Assembly (NCBI GenBank): GCA_003644405.1
Contig: QNCE01000027.1
Location: forward strand, 1-14,233
Source: Candidatus Omnitrophota bacterium
GTDB lineage: Bacteria; Omnitrophota; Gorgyraeia; Duberdicusellales; 4484-171
DNA length: 14,233 bases
Direction: 5' to 3'
Below are positions 1 through 8,244 of this stretch, in pieces. Numbering within the stretch: position 1 is the stretch's first letter; each line of letters starts with the position of its first letter. The notes under the pieces are model-generated. The model searched no databases and was not told where the DNA came from. It saw only the letters and a program-made list of their open reading frames with translations. A program made the translations under genes and the position numbers.

Positions 1-1662
1 AGTACTATTGGAATAGATATAGGAGAAGGGTATATTAAGATTGTCCAATTCCAGAAAACTCGCAAAGGATATACTATTAATGATTATAGAATAAGAGCTA
101 TCCCTTTTAAAGTAAAGGATAATCAGAGAGAAAAAGAAAAATTCATAAAAGAGTTTATTGCTGAATTTATCTCTCAGTCTAGAATAAAAACTTCTTTAGG
201 GAGAATTGCTATAAGAGGAAGTGGAATATTCATCTTTTCTCTCCTTATGCCTTTGCTTCCTGAAAAAGACTTACGGGGAGCAATAGGGATAGAGTTAAAG
301 AAAAGGTTACCTTACCAGATAGATTTCGCTAACGTTCACTTTGACTATATTATAACCGAACGGTTAGTGGGAGAGACTTCTCAAGTTTTTGTTACCTGTA
401 TTGCTGTAGACAATAAGGTTCTGGATAAGTACTTAGGTTTTTTGAAAGGGTTCGGTCTTCGCCCGGAAGTGATAAATGCAGATGCTGATGCTTTAGGCAG
501 CTTGGTTGAATTCATAGGAGAAGGTCAGTATGTAGGAGTACTCGATATGGGAGCTAGAGACAGCTGTTTAAATTTCTATAAAAAAGGAACTCTCCAGTTT
601 GCTCGAGAAATACCCATAGGAGGAGAGCATATTACAGAAGGAATTTTAAAAGCAATTGCAAGTTTAGGAGGTAATCCTTCCTTTGAAGATGCAGAAAATT
701 TCAAAAGGCACTGTGGAATTCCTATGCGGGAGGAGGCTTACATTGATTTCTATACTGATTTTGGAGCATTAAAAGGCAATCAAATAACTACGGCGGTAAG
801 GCCAAGCTTGGAGAGGCTAATTACAGAGGTATCACGGACAGTAAATTTCTATATTCGTGCCTACAAGTTAGAGCAACTAGATATTCTCTACATTACCGGG
901 GGGGCATCACGCACCAGAAACATCGATAAGATTCTTTCCACTAATTTAAAAAATCTTCCTATTAAGCGAATAGATAAATTGGAGCCTCTAAAGGTAGTGA
1001 AGAGTTGGTTTGTTACCGATGTTTTTAGGCATGAGTTAGGGATAGAAGAAGCAGTATCTCATTTAGCAGTGGCTTTTGGGCTTTGTCTTCATAAAGGAGG
1101 TAAGATAAACATTATTCCTCCCCGAGAAAAAATGGAACAGAAGGCATTATTTTTAATGTTTCTTACTCGTACTGTGTTTCCCTTTATTCTTTTTCTGACT
1201 TTGGGTTTTTATGCCTTTTTCTATGGGAAATATCTTCTATATAAGATAATTATTGCTCGTCTTCAAGGACAGGCCCAGAAGATTGCTCCTATAACTAAAG
1301 AGATCGAAAGTTATCTTTCGGTTAAAAAAATATATGAAGAAAGAGAATCTCTCTTAAAAAAGGCTGTAGGAGAACAGCCGTTGTGGTGGGGAATATTAAA
1401 AGAGTTAAGTAATATCACTCCTAAGGAGATTGTACTCCATAGCTTAGAGATAAAACCCACATCTTATTCTACTAAGACTCTTACTATTACAGGAGAAGCT
1501 ATAGCTAAAGTTACCAATCTTGATCTAGTAATAGCAGAATTTACTTTGAATCTAAATGGATCTCCTTTTTTTAGAAAGGCTAATTTAGTATCTACTGAAA
1601 GAGATGTGTCTTCATCTCTTCCTAGGGCGAAATTTAAAATAACCTGTGAACTTGTATATTAA
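1..1662 (+). CDS. pilM: PilM-PilN fusion (GspL-like), partial at 5' end
   Basis: Inner-membrane/cytoplasmic alignment-complex protein of a type IV pilus or type II secretion-like system. The frame is open to base 1, so the true start lies outside the window; 553 residues are visible and the first ATG (247) is internal. The N-terminal part is the actin-like PilM fold: a phosphate-1 loop (IGIDIGEGYIK) at residues 3-13, a phosphate-2 region (GVLDMG, then REIPIGGEHIT) around residues 179-210, and an adenosine-binding turn (ITGGASR) near residue 298. One membrane segment lies near residues 386-410. It is followed by a coiled linker and a PilN-like periplasmic domain of about 130 residues (LWWGILKELSNITPKEIVLHS). 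PilM and PilN are usually separate proteins in type IV pili; the fused form resembles GspL of type II secretion. The next gene begins 5 bp downstream. The family call is firm; pilus versus secretion is not resolved. Confidence 0.88.
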   Translation, partial: STIGIDIGEGYIKIVQFQKTRKGYTINDYRIRAIPFKVKDNQREKEKFIKEFIAEFISQSRIKTSLGRIAIRGSGIFIFSLLMPLLPEKDLRGAIGIELKKRLPYQIDFANVHFDYIITERLVGETSQVFVTCIAVDNKVLDKYLGFLKGFGLRPEVINADADALGSLVEFIGEGQYVGVLDMGARDSCLNFYKKGTLQFAREIPIGGEHITEGILKAIASLGGNPSFEDAENFKRHCGIPMREEAYIDFYTDFGALKGNQITTAVRPSLERLITEVSRTVNFYIRAYKLEQLDILYITGGASRTRNIDKILSTNLKNLPIKRIDKLEPLKVVKSWFVTDVFRHELGIEEAVSHLAVAFGLCLHKGGKINIIPPREKMEQKALFLMFLTRTVFPFILFLTLGFYAFFYGKYLLYKIIIARLQGQAQKIAPITKEIESYLSVKKIYEERESLLKKAVGEQPLWWGILKELSNITPKEIVLHSLEIKPTSYSTKTLTITGEAIAKVTNLDLVIAEFTLNLNGSPFFRKANLVSTERDVSSSLPRAKFKITCELVY

Positions 1663-1667
1663 AAAAT

Positions 1668-2261
1668 ATGGAAATCATAAAAGACAAAACTACTAAAGTA
1701 GCAGTAAACATAGGGATTTATATTGCTATTTTGATTGTTTTCCACCTTTCTGTAGGTCGTCCAATATTTAAATTAGTAGATAAAGAGAAAAGTCGATGCG
1801 AGGACTTCCAGAAAAGTTTACTTGCTAAAGAAGAGTTGATAAAAGCTATTCCTAATCCTAACAAAGAAATTAGAGAAATTAAGGGTAAGATAAAAGAGCT
1901 GGAAAAAAAATCCATCTCTCAAGAAAAGCTTCCAAAGATTATTCAACAGTTAACTAAGGAAAGCAGTAGATTGAATATAGAAATAGTTTCTATAAGACCG
2001 GTGAAAGAATCGCCTTTTAAGGAAGAGAATCTTCCTAAAGGAGTGAAGAAAGTTTATCTGGAGATAACTTTAAAAACCTCATATATAAATTTGGGTAATT
2101 ATCTTAAAGCAATCGAGAAATTACCTATAATTTTTACTATTGAGTCTTTAGTAGTGAAAAGATTTGAGGAAACTAAAAATAAGGATATCTCTAGAGAGGT
2201 TGGAAATAATCTTATTGCTAGTTTACTCATCAGTGGCTACAAGATAGAGAGTAATCTTTAG
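1668..2261 (+). CDS. pilO: PilO/GspM-like inner-membrane protein
   Basis: This 197-residue protein is probably the PilO (GspM) partner of the upstream PilM-N fusion; the two normally pair through periplasmic ferredoxin-like domains and connect the platform to the secretin. Visible features are a short cytoplasmic tail, one membrane segment (about residues 11-29), a charged coiled-coil region (about 35-85) and a C-terminal alpha/beta domain. In that domain, LEITLKTSYINLGNYLKAIE followed by LPIIFTIESL matches the usual PilO pattern of a strand, a helix over one protomer and a second strand. It starts 5 bp after the previous stop and ends 6 bp before the next ATG. No good Shine-Dalgarno is visible, so translation is probably coupled. 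Sequence conservation in this family is low, so position in the operon carries much of the call. Confidence 0.8.
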   Translation: MEIIKDKTTKVAVNIGIYIAILIVFHLSVGRPIFKLVDKEKSRCEDFQKSLLAKEELIKAIPNPNKEIREIKGKIKELEKKSISQEKLPKIIQQLTKESSRLNIEIVSIRPVKESPFKEENLPKGVKKVYLEITLKTSYINLGNYLKAIEKLPIIFTIESLVVKRFEETKNKDISREVGNNLIASLLISGYKIESNL

Positions 2262-2267
2262 AGAAAA

Positions 2268-2732
2268 ATGGATAAAAAAAGAATTGAATTAATTATTACT
2301 TTGGGATTGGTAATAATCTTTATCTTTGTATTGGCAGTAAATCTTAAGCCTAAGAAGCCCAAGCAAAAATTATCCCCTTCTTCTAAAATCTCTGAAAAAG
2401 AAAAGGAGGCTTCTATATCTAAAAAGAAGATAGAAAAGATTTTAAGAGCCTCTCCTCAGGAGATAGAAAAACAGAAAAATCGAGCGCAACTTAGTTGGGG
2501 GAGAGATCCTTTTTTCTCTTCTTTCCTAGTTAAAAAAGAGGTATCCAAAACCACTTCTCTTACTCTAAAAGGCGTAACTATAGGAAAAGATAAAAAAGGT
2601 TATGCATTTATCAATGATGAAATTGTCACTATTGGGGATACTATCGAAGGGTATCAGGTAATAGAAATTCAGAAAAACAAAGTTATTTTAAAAAGAGATA
2701 ACGAACTTTTTTATTTAACCCTCCCTTATTAA
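2268..2732 (+). CDS. pilP: PilP/GspC-like periplasmic linker protein
   Basis: A 154-residue bitopic protein that probably links the inner-membrane PilM-N-O complex to the secretin. It has one N-terminal membrane anchor (about residues 9-25), a lysine-rich, low-complexity linker (about 28-72), the motif WGRDPFF at 77-83, and a small beta domain at about 95-154 (LTLKGVTIGKDKKGYAFIND onward). The WGRDPF motif followed by a beta-rich domain is typical of the PilP / GspC homology-region / GspB-MshK group. PilP proper is normally a lipoprotein; no lipobox cysteine is present here, so the protein is anchored by a transmembrane helix like GspC. It follows the PilO-like gene by 6 bp. After it come 55 bp containing a promoter before the secretin ATG. 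Confidence 0.75.
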   Translation: MDKKRIELIITLGLVIIFIFVLAVNLKPKKPKQKLSPSSKISEKEKEASISKKKIEKILRASPQEIEKQKNRAQLSWGRDPFFSSFLVKKEVSKTTSLTLKGVTIGKDKKGYAFINDEIVTIGDTIEGYQVIEIQKNKVILKRDNELFYLTLPY

Positions 2733-2752
2733 AAAGAAGCTAAAAGTGAGCT

Positions 2753-2780
2753 TTGACTATTTTTCTTTTTAAGTTATAAT
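2753..2780 (+). promoter_or_regulatory. Sigma-70-type promoter in front of the secretin gene
   Basis: TTGACT (2753-2758) is followed after 16 bp by a perfect TATAAT (2775-2780). The expected transcription start, about 7 bp past the -10 box, falls at about 2787, directly at the secretin ATG (2788). No Shine-Dalgarno lies between, so the transcript may be leaderless. The rest of the 52-bp gap is A/T-rich and shows no hairpin terminator. This is a sequence match only. Confidence 0.6.
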
Positions 2781-2787
2781 AAAGTTG

Positions 2788-4269
2788 ATGAAAAAAATTA
2801 TTCTACTCCTTTTACTTCTGGGAGGGGGGTACTTTTTTGTTAGTTTAGCTCAAACTTCTCACGATTTTCAAAGGGAGTCAGAGATTATAGAGTATTTGGA
2901 GTTTAGGGAAGTAGATATCAAGGATGCTTTAAGACAACTTGCCAAACAGTATAATTTAAACATCGTATTTTCTGAATCAGTAAAGGGGTTGATTACTCTC
3001 CGCTTACATAATGTCACTGTAGAGGAAGCTTTAGACTCTATTATTACTATCAATGGATTTGTTTATACTAAGAAAGGAAGTGTAATTAAGGTGACCACTC
3101 CTGAAGAAGTAAAAAAAGAAAGTAAGCAGACCAGAGTTTTTAAATTGTATAATGCCGATGCTTCTAAACTTAAAGAGACTATAAAAAAAGTTCTTTCCTC
3201 TGAGGGGACCATTGAAGCAGATGAACGTTCTAACTCCCTGATTATCACCGATAATCCTGCGGTAATAAGTAAAATTGAAAGTATGCTACCTTCCTTAGAT
3301 GAGGCTTCTAAGCAAGTTCTGATTGAAGCTCGATTTATCGAAACTTCCTTAGGAACTACAGAAAAGTTAGGGATAGATTGGACAATCAATGCTGTAGCTA
3401 AAGCTTCTAAAAGACCTACTACTTTTCCTTTTCGTAAATGGGGTTCGGATAAAGATATGTATCCAGTGCCTTCTTATACCTCCGAATATGATAGCACTAC
3501 AGGAACATGGAGCATAACTAGCGATTTTCCTGCAGGTGGTGAGGGTTATTTTTTTCCTACTTTCCCTCATCGCTTGGGCTCTTTTCCTATGGTAGGAGCA
3601 GATGAATTTACCTTCGGGACATTAGACTTTACTCAGTTTCAAGCAGTGTTAGATTTTCTTAAGACAAAAACTGATTCTAAACTTATCTCATCGCCCCGGA
3701 TAGTTACTATGGATAACAAGCGAGCAGAAATTTATATAGGCAAAGCCCGCCCCATTCCTACATTTGAATATAATTCTGAGACGGGGGAGTACCAAATTAC
3801 AGGATTTGAAGAAAAAATTGAGGGAGTAATTCTTACCGTAACTCCTCAGATCAAAAAAGTAGGAGATAAATATTATATAAAGCTAAGATTGAAGCCAAAA
3901 GTTACTACTTTTTCTAATGAAACAGTTTCTTTTACTAATTTGGGTTTTGAATATCCTTTGCTTTCTGAACGGTACACCGATACCGAAGTAATGATTGAAG
4001 ATAATCAGACTATTGTTATTGGGGGGTTAATAGAGACTAAGAGAACAGAAACTATTCATAAGGTTCCTTTCTTAGGGGATTTACCTTTGTTAGGTCTTCT
4101 TTTTCGACACAAAGAAATAAATCCTGATGCTAAATCAGAGCTTATAATCTTTGTTACTGCCAGAGTTGTTAGAGAAGATGAGGGTCCACTTTTAGCTTAT
4201 AAGAGCAATCTTATTACTTCTCCTCCTCACCCGTTTAAGCTAAATTTAAGAGAAATCACAGTAAAATGA
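2788..4269 (+). CDS. gspD: Secretin, GspD/PilQ family, outer-membrane channel
   Basis: Forms the multimeric outer-membrane pore through which the filament or its substrates pass. The 493-residue product (from ATG 2788; a TTG at 2785 is in frame directly before it) begins with a signal peptide, a long leucine run and a likely cut after A21 (VSLA|Q). Next come an N0/STN domain (about 36-102), one N1/secretin_N domain (about 115-172, TRVFKLYNADASKLKETI) and the secretin core (about 175-460). The core has the KQVLIEARFIE entry, the FLKTKTDSKLISSPRIVTMD barrel segment and the signature VPFLGDLPLLGLLF near residues 426-439. It is short: PilQ AMIN domains and the extra N2/N3 domains of classical GspD are absent. 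The stop overlaps the next ATG (ATGA at 4266-4269). No separate S-domain is evident, so pilotin dependence is unclear. Confidence 0.95.
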   Translation: MKKIILLLLLLGGGYFFVSLAQTSHDFQRESEIIEYLEFREVDIKDALRQLAKQYNLNIVFSESVKGLITLRLHNVTVEEALDSIITINGFVYTKKGSVIKVTTPEEVKKESKQTRVFKLYNADASKLKETIKKVLSSEGTIEADERSNSLIITDNPAVISKIESMLPSLDEASKQVLIEARFIETSLGTTEKLGIDWTINAVAKASKRPTTFPFRKWGSDKDMYPVPSYTSEYDSTTGTWSITSDFPAGGEGYFFPTFPHRLGSFPMVGADEFTFGTLDFTQFQAVLDFLKTKTDSKLISSPRIVTMDNKRAEIYIGKARPIPTFEYNSETGEYQITGFEEKIEGVILTVTPQIKKVGDKYYIKLRLKPKVTTFSNETVSFTNLGFEYPLLSERYTDTEVMIEDNQTIVIGGLIETKRTETIHKVPFLGDLPLLGLLFRHKEINPDAKSELIIFVTARVVREDEGPLLAYKSNLITSPPHPFKLNLREITVK

Positions 4270-5690
4270 AAAGAATCATCTTTTTCCTCTCTTTCTTTTT
4301 CATTCTTTCCCTCTTCCTTTTATTTCTCTTTTTTTCATTTTATCAGTCAAATATTTTTCAAGAAAGTATAGCTAACTTAGAAGAAGGGTTAAAAAGAGTT
4401 AGCTACCTTTTTGTGGAATCTAAATTATTTAATAAAAAATTAAAGGAGGATAATAAAAAATTAAAGGAAGATAATAAAAAATTAGAGGAGGATAATAAAA
4501 GATTAGAAGAGGATAATGAAAAGCTTTCTCAGGAATTGAAAAAGTTAAGTGAAGAGAATACTTCCTTAAAAGAGCATATAGAAGAGTTAGGCGAACGTAT
4601 CACTACTCTTAAAGATACTAATAGAGAACTAATTAGAAAAGTTAAGGAGTTGACTGAAGAAAACAGACGTTTAAAAGAAACTTTAGCTAAGTTGAAAGCT
4701 CAGTTACCTAAAGTATCCTTTAAGAAAGGAGAAAAATTTTATGCTGGTTTGGAAGAAGTAAGTTTAGATCCTAAAGAGAGAAAATATATTGAGTTCATTA
4801 TTCAGAGTATTTACAAGGAGTTAGATTCTTTAGGGGTCAATGTGAATAGATTAGCTCGGGATGCTTCATCCTATAAGAACAGATTCTTAAGAAAAGATGG
4901 GGAACTTAAAAAGAAGATTGTAGAAATTGAAAGTCTTCTTAAAGAGCTTCAGCATTTTAAAGAAGAGAATAAGGAAATGTTAGCTAAGCTGGACACTTTG
5001 GAAAAAGAAAAGCAAAAGTATGTGGAAAAGATAAATTTACTTAGGAAGGAAAATCAAGATTTAAAAGATAATTTAAACAGCTTTAAGAAAGAAAAAGAGG
5101 TAATGATGTCTTACATAGATGATTTGAAAAAGAGAGGCACTTTTACAAAGTCAGAGAAAGAGAATTTAGAGAAGACTATAAATGACTTAAAGAGTGAACT
5201 CCAGCTTAAGATAGAGCGTATAAAATCTCTGGAAAGAGAAATTATTCAATTGAAGGAGGATTATCAAAGGGCTATTAACAAGTATGAAATAGCTAAGGAG
5301 AAAATAGAAGAAGCAGAGAGAGAATTGGAGAGAAGAGCGGACAGGATATTGAAATTAGAGAATGAGTTGAGAAGTAAGGAGATATCCATAAAGGAATTAA
5401 ATAGCAAACTAAAGAGACAGTTAAAGGAATTAGCTAATTTGAGAGAATCCGTAGTAAAAGTTAGATTAGAAAATGCTTCTCTCTATAAAGAATTGGAGGC
5501 TAAAGAAGCAGCTTTTAATTCTTTAAAAAAACAGTTAGAAAAAATAGGTCATTTAAGTACACAGTTTAGAGAGCAAGTTAACAAAGTTTCACAGTTATTT
5601 ACCTCTCCAGAGGAAAGTCAAAAGGAGGAAGAACCTGGCGAGAAAAAAATAGAGGTAGAGATAGAATCTATAGAAAGTAAAGAAAAGTAA
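4266..5690 (+). CDS. Membrane-anchored long coiled-coil protein, unknown function
   Basis: I do not recognise a named family. The 474-residue protein has a short basic N-terminus, one strongly hydrophobic segment (about residues 5-27) with no signal-peptidase site evident, and then almost uninterrupted E/K/L-rich coiled coil. Residues 56-83 are four copies of a seven-residue unit NKKLKED and close variants, encoded by a 21-bp tandem repeat; Asn and Leu fall at alternating core positions, as in parallel dimeric coils. A break at about residues 155-195 (KGEKFYAGLEEVSLDPKERK) is less coil-like and may be a small folded element. The C-terminal tail is acidic. The ATG overlaps the secretin stop and the next gene begins 2 bp after its stop, so it is co-translated with core machine genes. 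A periplasmic scaffold between platform and secretin is an inference from topology and position only. Confidence 0.8.
   Translation: MKRIIFFLSFFFILSLFLLFLFFSFYQSNIFQESIANLEEGLKRVSYLFVESKLFNKKLKEDNKKLKEDNKKLEEDNKRLEEDNEKLSQELKKLSEENTSLKEHIEELGERITTLKDTNRELIRKVKELTEENRRLKETLAKLKAQLPKVSFKKGEKFYAGLEEVSLDPKERKYIEFIIQSIYKELDSLGVNVNRLARDASSYKNRFLRKDGELKKKIVEIESLLKELQHFKEENKEMLAKLDTLEKEKQKYVEKINLLRKENQDLKDNLNSFKKEKEVMMSYIDDLKKRGTFTKSEKENLEKTINDLKSELQLKIERIKSLEREIIQLKEDYQRAINKYEIAKEKIEEAERELERRADRILKLENELRSKEISIKELNSKLKRQLKELANLRESVVKVRLENASLYKELEAKEAAFNSLKKQLEKIGHLSTQFREQVNKVSQLFTSPEESQKEEEPGEKKIEVEIESIESKEK
4431..4514 (+). repeat. 21-bp tandem repeat encoding coiled-coil heptads (4 copies)
   Basis: Four consecutive 21-bp units start at 4431, 4452, 4473 and 4494. 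The first two differ at one base (GAG/GAA); the third and fourth carry a few more substitutions (AAG to GAG; AAA to AGA). Each unit encodes one heptad (N-K-K/R-L-K/E-E-D), so gain or loss of a unit by slippage keeps both reading frame and coiled-coil register. A fifth, degenerate unit begins at 4515. Confidence 0.9.
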
Positions 5691-5692
5691 GC

Positions 5693-6412
5693 ATGAAGAA
5701 GAGTGCTACTGATTGTTTTTATTTTGGTATTCTTAGGGTTATTGAGTTTTTGGTCTTAGGGATGTTTCTTTTGTTTCTATTTGGTATTTTTTGTGAGAGA
5801 GGGGTGTACTGTAAAGAAGATAATGATAGTATGGCAATTGCTAACACCTATTACTTAAAAGGCAAAGAGTTTCTTCTTAAGGGAGAGTATCAGAAGGCTG
5901 ATGAAGCTTTTAAGAAAGCGGAAGAAATTTTAAATAAAAAATCTTCTAAAGAAAAGGAAAGGCGCTCTCTGAGAAAGTCGGATTCCAAAAGAAGGAAGAT
6001 TTCTTCTAAGATATCACCCTCTAATTTAGAGGCAGAAAAAAAGAAAATAGAGACTATTCTGGAGGCAGCAAAACAAGCTTACTTTGAAGGAAATTTAGAG
6101 TTAGCTTTAAGACTGTATGCCAGAGTGTTAAGAAAGTATCCCACTGATGCTGATCTTTACTACAATTTAGGAGTTATTTATCTAAAAAAAGCGGATTACC
6201 TTAGTGCTGCTGAAGAGTTTAAGAGAGCAGTTCTTTTAGATCCTAGCGATGCTGATGCTTATTATAATTTAGGAGTGATCTATGAGAATTTCCTCAACGA
6301 TAAGGAAGAGGCTATTAGTTACTACCAGAGTTATTTGAAATTGTGCACTTCTGAAGAGGAAAAGAAGGAAATTAAAAGATGGATAGAGAGGCTTAGAAGG
6401 GAAGTACGATGA
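5693..6412 (+). CDS. Membrane-anchored TPR protein
   Basis: A 239-residue protein with an N-terminal hydrophobic segment (about 16-33) and mostly tetratricopeptide repeats afterwards: one at about 49-82 (YYLKGKEFLLKGEYQKADEA), then after a basic linker (about 83-118) three more at about 122-151, 155-186 and 189-217, the middle two with near-identical YYNLGVIY helices. TPRs are protein-binding scaffolds. It lies between the coiled-coil gene (2 bp upstream) and the ATPase gene (4-bp ATGA overlap at 6409-6412), so it is very likely part of the same machine. TPR lipoproteins (PilF/PilW) serve as secretin pilotins in some type IV pili. Here the cysteines near the anchor (C34, C40) lack a Gly/Ala/Ser just before them, so this is not a clear lipoprotein. 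A pilotin-like or complex-stabilising role is possible but unproven. Confidence 0.8.
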   Translation: MKKSATDCFYFGILRVIEFLVLGMFLLFLFGIFCERGVYCKEDNDSMAIANTYYLKGKEFLLKGEYQKADEAFKKAEEILNKKSSKEKERRSLRKSDSKRRKISSKISPSNLEAEKKKIETILEAAKQAYFEGNLELALRLYARVLRKYPTDADLYYNLGVIYLKKADYLSAAEEFKRAVLLDPSDADAYYNLGVIYENFLNDKEEAISYYQSYLKLCTSEEEKKEIKRWIERLRREVR

Positions 6413-8226
6413 ATGATGAGGAGTTGAAAGATATTCTTTTGCAAGCGAATTTACTTACTCCTCAGGATATTGAGAAGGCTATTGAGGAGACAAAAAAGCT
6501 TAAGCGCCCCCTAGAACAAGTAATTTTGGATATGCAACTTTTAGATAGAGAAGTTCTTTATACAACTGTAGCTCAGAAGTTAGGGGTGGAATACAAAAAA
6601 TTAGAGAATTTAACCGTTCCTAAAGATTTGCTAAAGATTTATCCTGAAGATTTAGCTCGTTCTACTAAATCTGTTCCTTTGTTTATAAAAGAAGGAACTC
6701 TTCATGTTGCTTTAGCTGATCCTCAAGATTTTACCTTAACTGACCAGATTCAACTATTTACTAACTATTCTCTTTCTGTGTATCTTTCTTCTCCTCAGGA
6801 AATTGAGGAAGCCATTAACCGTATTTATCGTGAAGACAAAGAGGAGATACTTTTTACTGATTTAGAAACACCTTCTACAGTGAGTCCTAAAAAAGAAGAG
6901 GAGAGCAAACCTTTGAGCGAGGCTACTTCTATCATAAAGGTGGTAGATTTACTTATCACTCAAGCAGTAAGAGACAGAGCTAGTGATATTCACATTGAAC
7001 CAGAGGAAGGAGTTACTAGAATAAGATTCAGGATAGACGGGATTCTCCACGAAGTACCTCCTCCTCCTAAAGAGTGGGAATCAGCTATAATTTCTCGGAT
7101 AAAAGTCTTAGCAGGAATGGATATTGCAGAGTCCCGTTCTCCTCAGGATGGTCATTTTCAGGCCACTATAGATGATAAACTTATTGACTTTCGAGTTTCA
7201 ACTCTTCCTACTATTCATGGAGAGAATGTGGTCTTAAGGCTTTTAGATACCGCTTCTGTGGCTATAGGATTAGAAAGGTTAGGTTTTACTACTTTAGAAG
7301 ATCTGAAAAAATTTGAAGACTTAATTACTAAACCATATGGAATAATTCTCTCTACTGGGCCTACGGGTTGCGGTAAAACAACTACTTTATACTCTGCTTT
7401 AATGAGAATAAATACTCTAGATAAAAATATTATTACTTTAGAAGATCCTGTGGAGTATCGTTTAGGTCTGATAAGGCAGGTTCAGGTTAATCCTAAAGCA
7501 GGAATTACCTTTGTTAATGGTTTAAGAGCAATTTTACGCCAAGATCCCGATGTAATAATGGTAGGAGAGATAAGAGATTTAGAGACTGCACGAATGGCTG
7601 TTCAGGCAGCATTGACTGGTCATTTGGTATTTTCTACCCTTCATACTAATGATGCTCCCAGTGCAGTTGCTCGCCTGATAGATATGGGGGTAGAGGATTT
7701 TTTGGTTGCTGCGTCCTTAATAGGGGTTATGGCTCAAAGATTAGTAAGAATTATCTGCCCTAAGTGTAAAGAAGCATATAAACCATCCCCTGCTATACTT
7801 AAGAAGTGGCAGATAGAAAAAGAAGATATTACTGTATATCGAGCTAAAGGGTGTCCAGAATGCAAGGGAACAGGCTATCGAGGAAGAACAGGAATATTTG
7901 AATTGATGGTGGTAGATGATGAAATAAGAGAAATGATTAATCAGGGAGTTTCAACTGTAGCTTTGAGGAAAAAAGCTCAAGAGAAAGGAATGTGTCTTCT
8001 TTGGGAAGATGGGAGAGAAAAGGTGTTACGGGGAATTACTACTTTTGAAGAGGTAGCTAGGGTTTGTGAAGAGCAAATTGAAGTTAAACCTGCTAAAATT
8101 GAAGTTAAGCCTTACTTAGGGAAAGAAATAGAGACAAAAAAAGTTTCTCCGAAAGAAGTAAAAATTGACCCTAAGGCTTTGGAAGAATACCGCTCTCGTA
8201 TTGCTCGTTGGATGAAAAAAGAGTAA
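6409..8226 (+). CDS. gspE: Type II secretion / pilus assembly ATPase GspE/PilB
   Basis: Hexameric cytoplasmic ATPase that powers filament assembly. The 605-residue length is normal for the family. An MshEN/T2SSE_N-type N-terminal region (about 1-140) is followed by a linker and the N2 domain (ASDIHIEPEEG, about 194-204). The catalytic core has Walker A GPTGCGKTT (317-325, K323), the Asp box LEDPVEY (from about 344), Walker B DVIMVGE (381-387) and the His box with H405 and H412 (STLHTNDA). A zinc tetracysteine pair is present: C450/C453 and C482/C485. All expected catalytic residues are there. The RLG residues associated with c-di-GMP binding by MshEN domains are not evident. A charged C-terminal tail of roughly 50 residues (two IEVKP motifs) is extra. 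A purine-rich ribosome site (GAAGGGA) lies just before the ATG. The ATG overlaps the TPR gene stop and gspF follows 18 bp later. Confidence 0.97.
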   Translation: MNDEELKDILLQANLLTPQDIEKAIEETKKLKRPLEQVILDMQLLDREVLYTTVAQKLGVEYKKLENLTVPKDLLKIYPEDLARSTKSVPLFIKEGTLHVALADPQDFTLTDQIQLFTNYSLSVYLSSPQEIEEAINRIYREDKEEILFTDLETPSTVSPKKEEESKPLSEATSIIKVVDLLITQAVRDRASDIHIEPEEGVTRIRFRIDGILHEVPPPPKEWESAIISRIKVLAGMDIAESRSPQDGHFQATIDDKLIDFRVSTLPTIHGENVVLRLLDTASVAIGLERLGFTTLEDLKKFEDLITKPYGIILSTGPTGCGKTTTLYSALMRINTLDKNIITLEDPVEYRLGLIRQVQVNPKAGITFVNGLRAILRQDPDVIMVGEIRDLETARMAVQAALTGHLVFSTLHTNDAPSAVARLIDMGVEDFLVAASLIGVMAQRLVRIICPKCKEAYKPSPAILKKWQIEKEDITVYRAKGCPECKGTGYRGRTGIFELMVVDDEIREMINQGVSTVALRKKAQEKGMCLLWEDGREKVLRGITTFEEVARVCEEQIEVKPAKIEVKPYLGKEIETKKVSPKEVKIDPKALEEYRSRIARWMKKE

Positions 8227-8244
8227 AAATAGTCAGGAGAGAGT

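Noticed and set aside
247..249. ATG 247 as the start of the PilM-like gene
   Set aside because: The frame is open to base 1 and the upstream residues contain the phosphate-1 motif IGIDIGEGYIK, which belongs to the protein; the gene is simply cut by the window edge.
2868..3570. Minus-strand open frames inside the secretin gene
   Set aside because: They lie wholly opposite a strongly conserved coding region, have no family resemblance and no ribosome site; read as shadows. The same holds for the opposite-strand frames at 1718-1915, 9985-10583 and 11504-11761 and the + frame at 13123-13326.
5693..5815. Lipoprotein signal (PilF/PilW pilotin) on the TPR protein
   Set aside because: The cysteines after the hydrophobic stretch are preceded by Phe and Tyr, not the small residue needed for a lipobox; kept as a membrane-anchored TPR protein.
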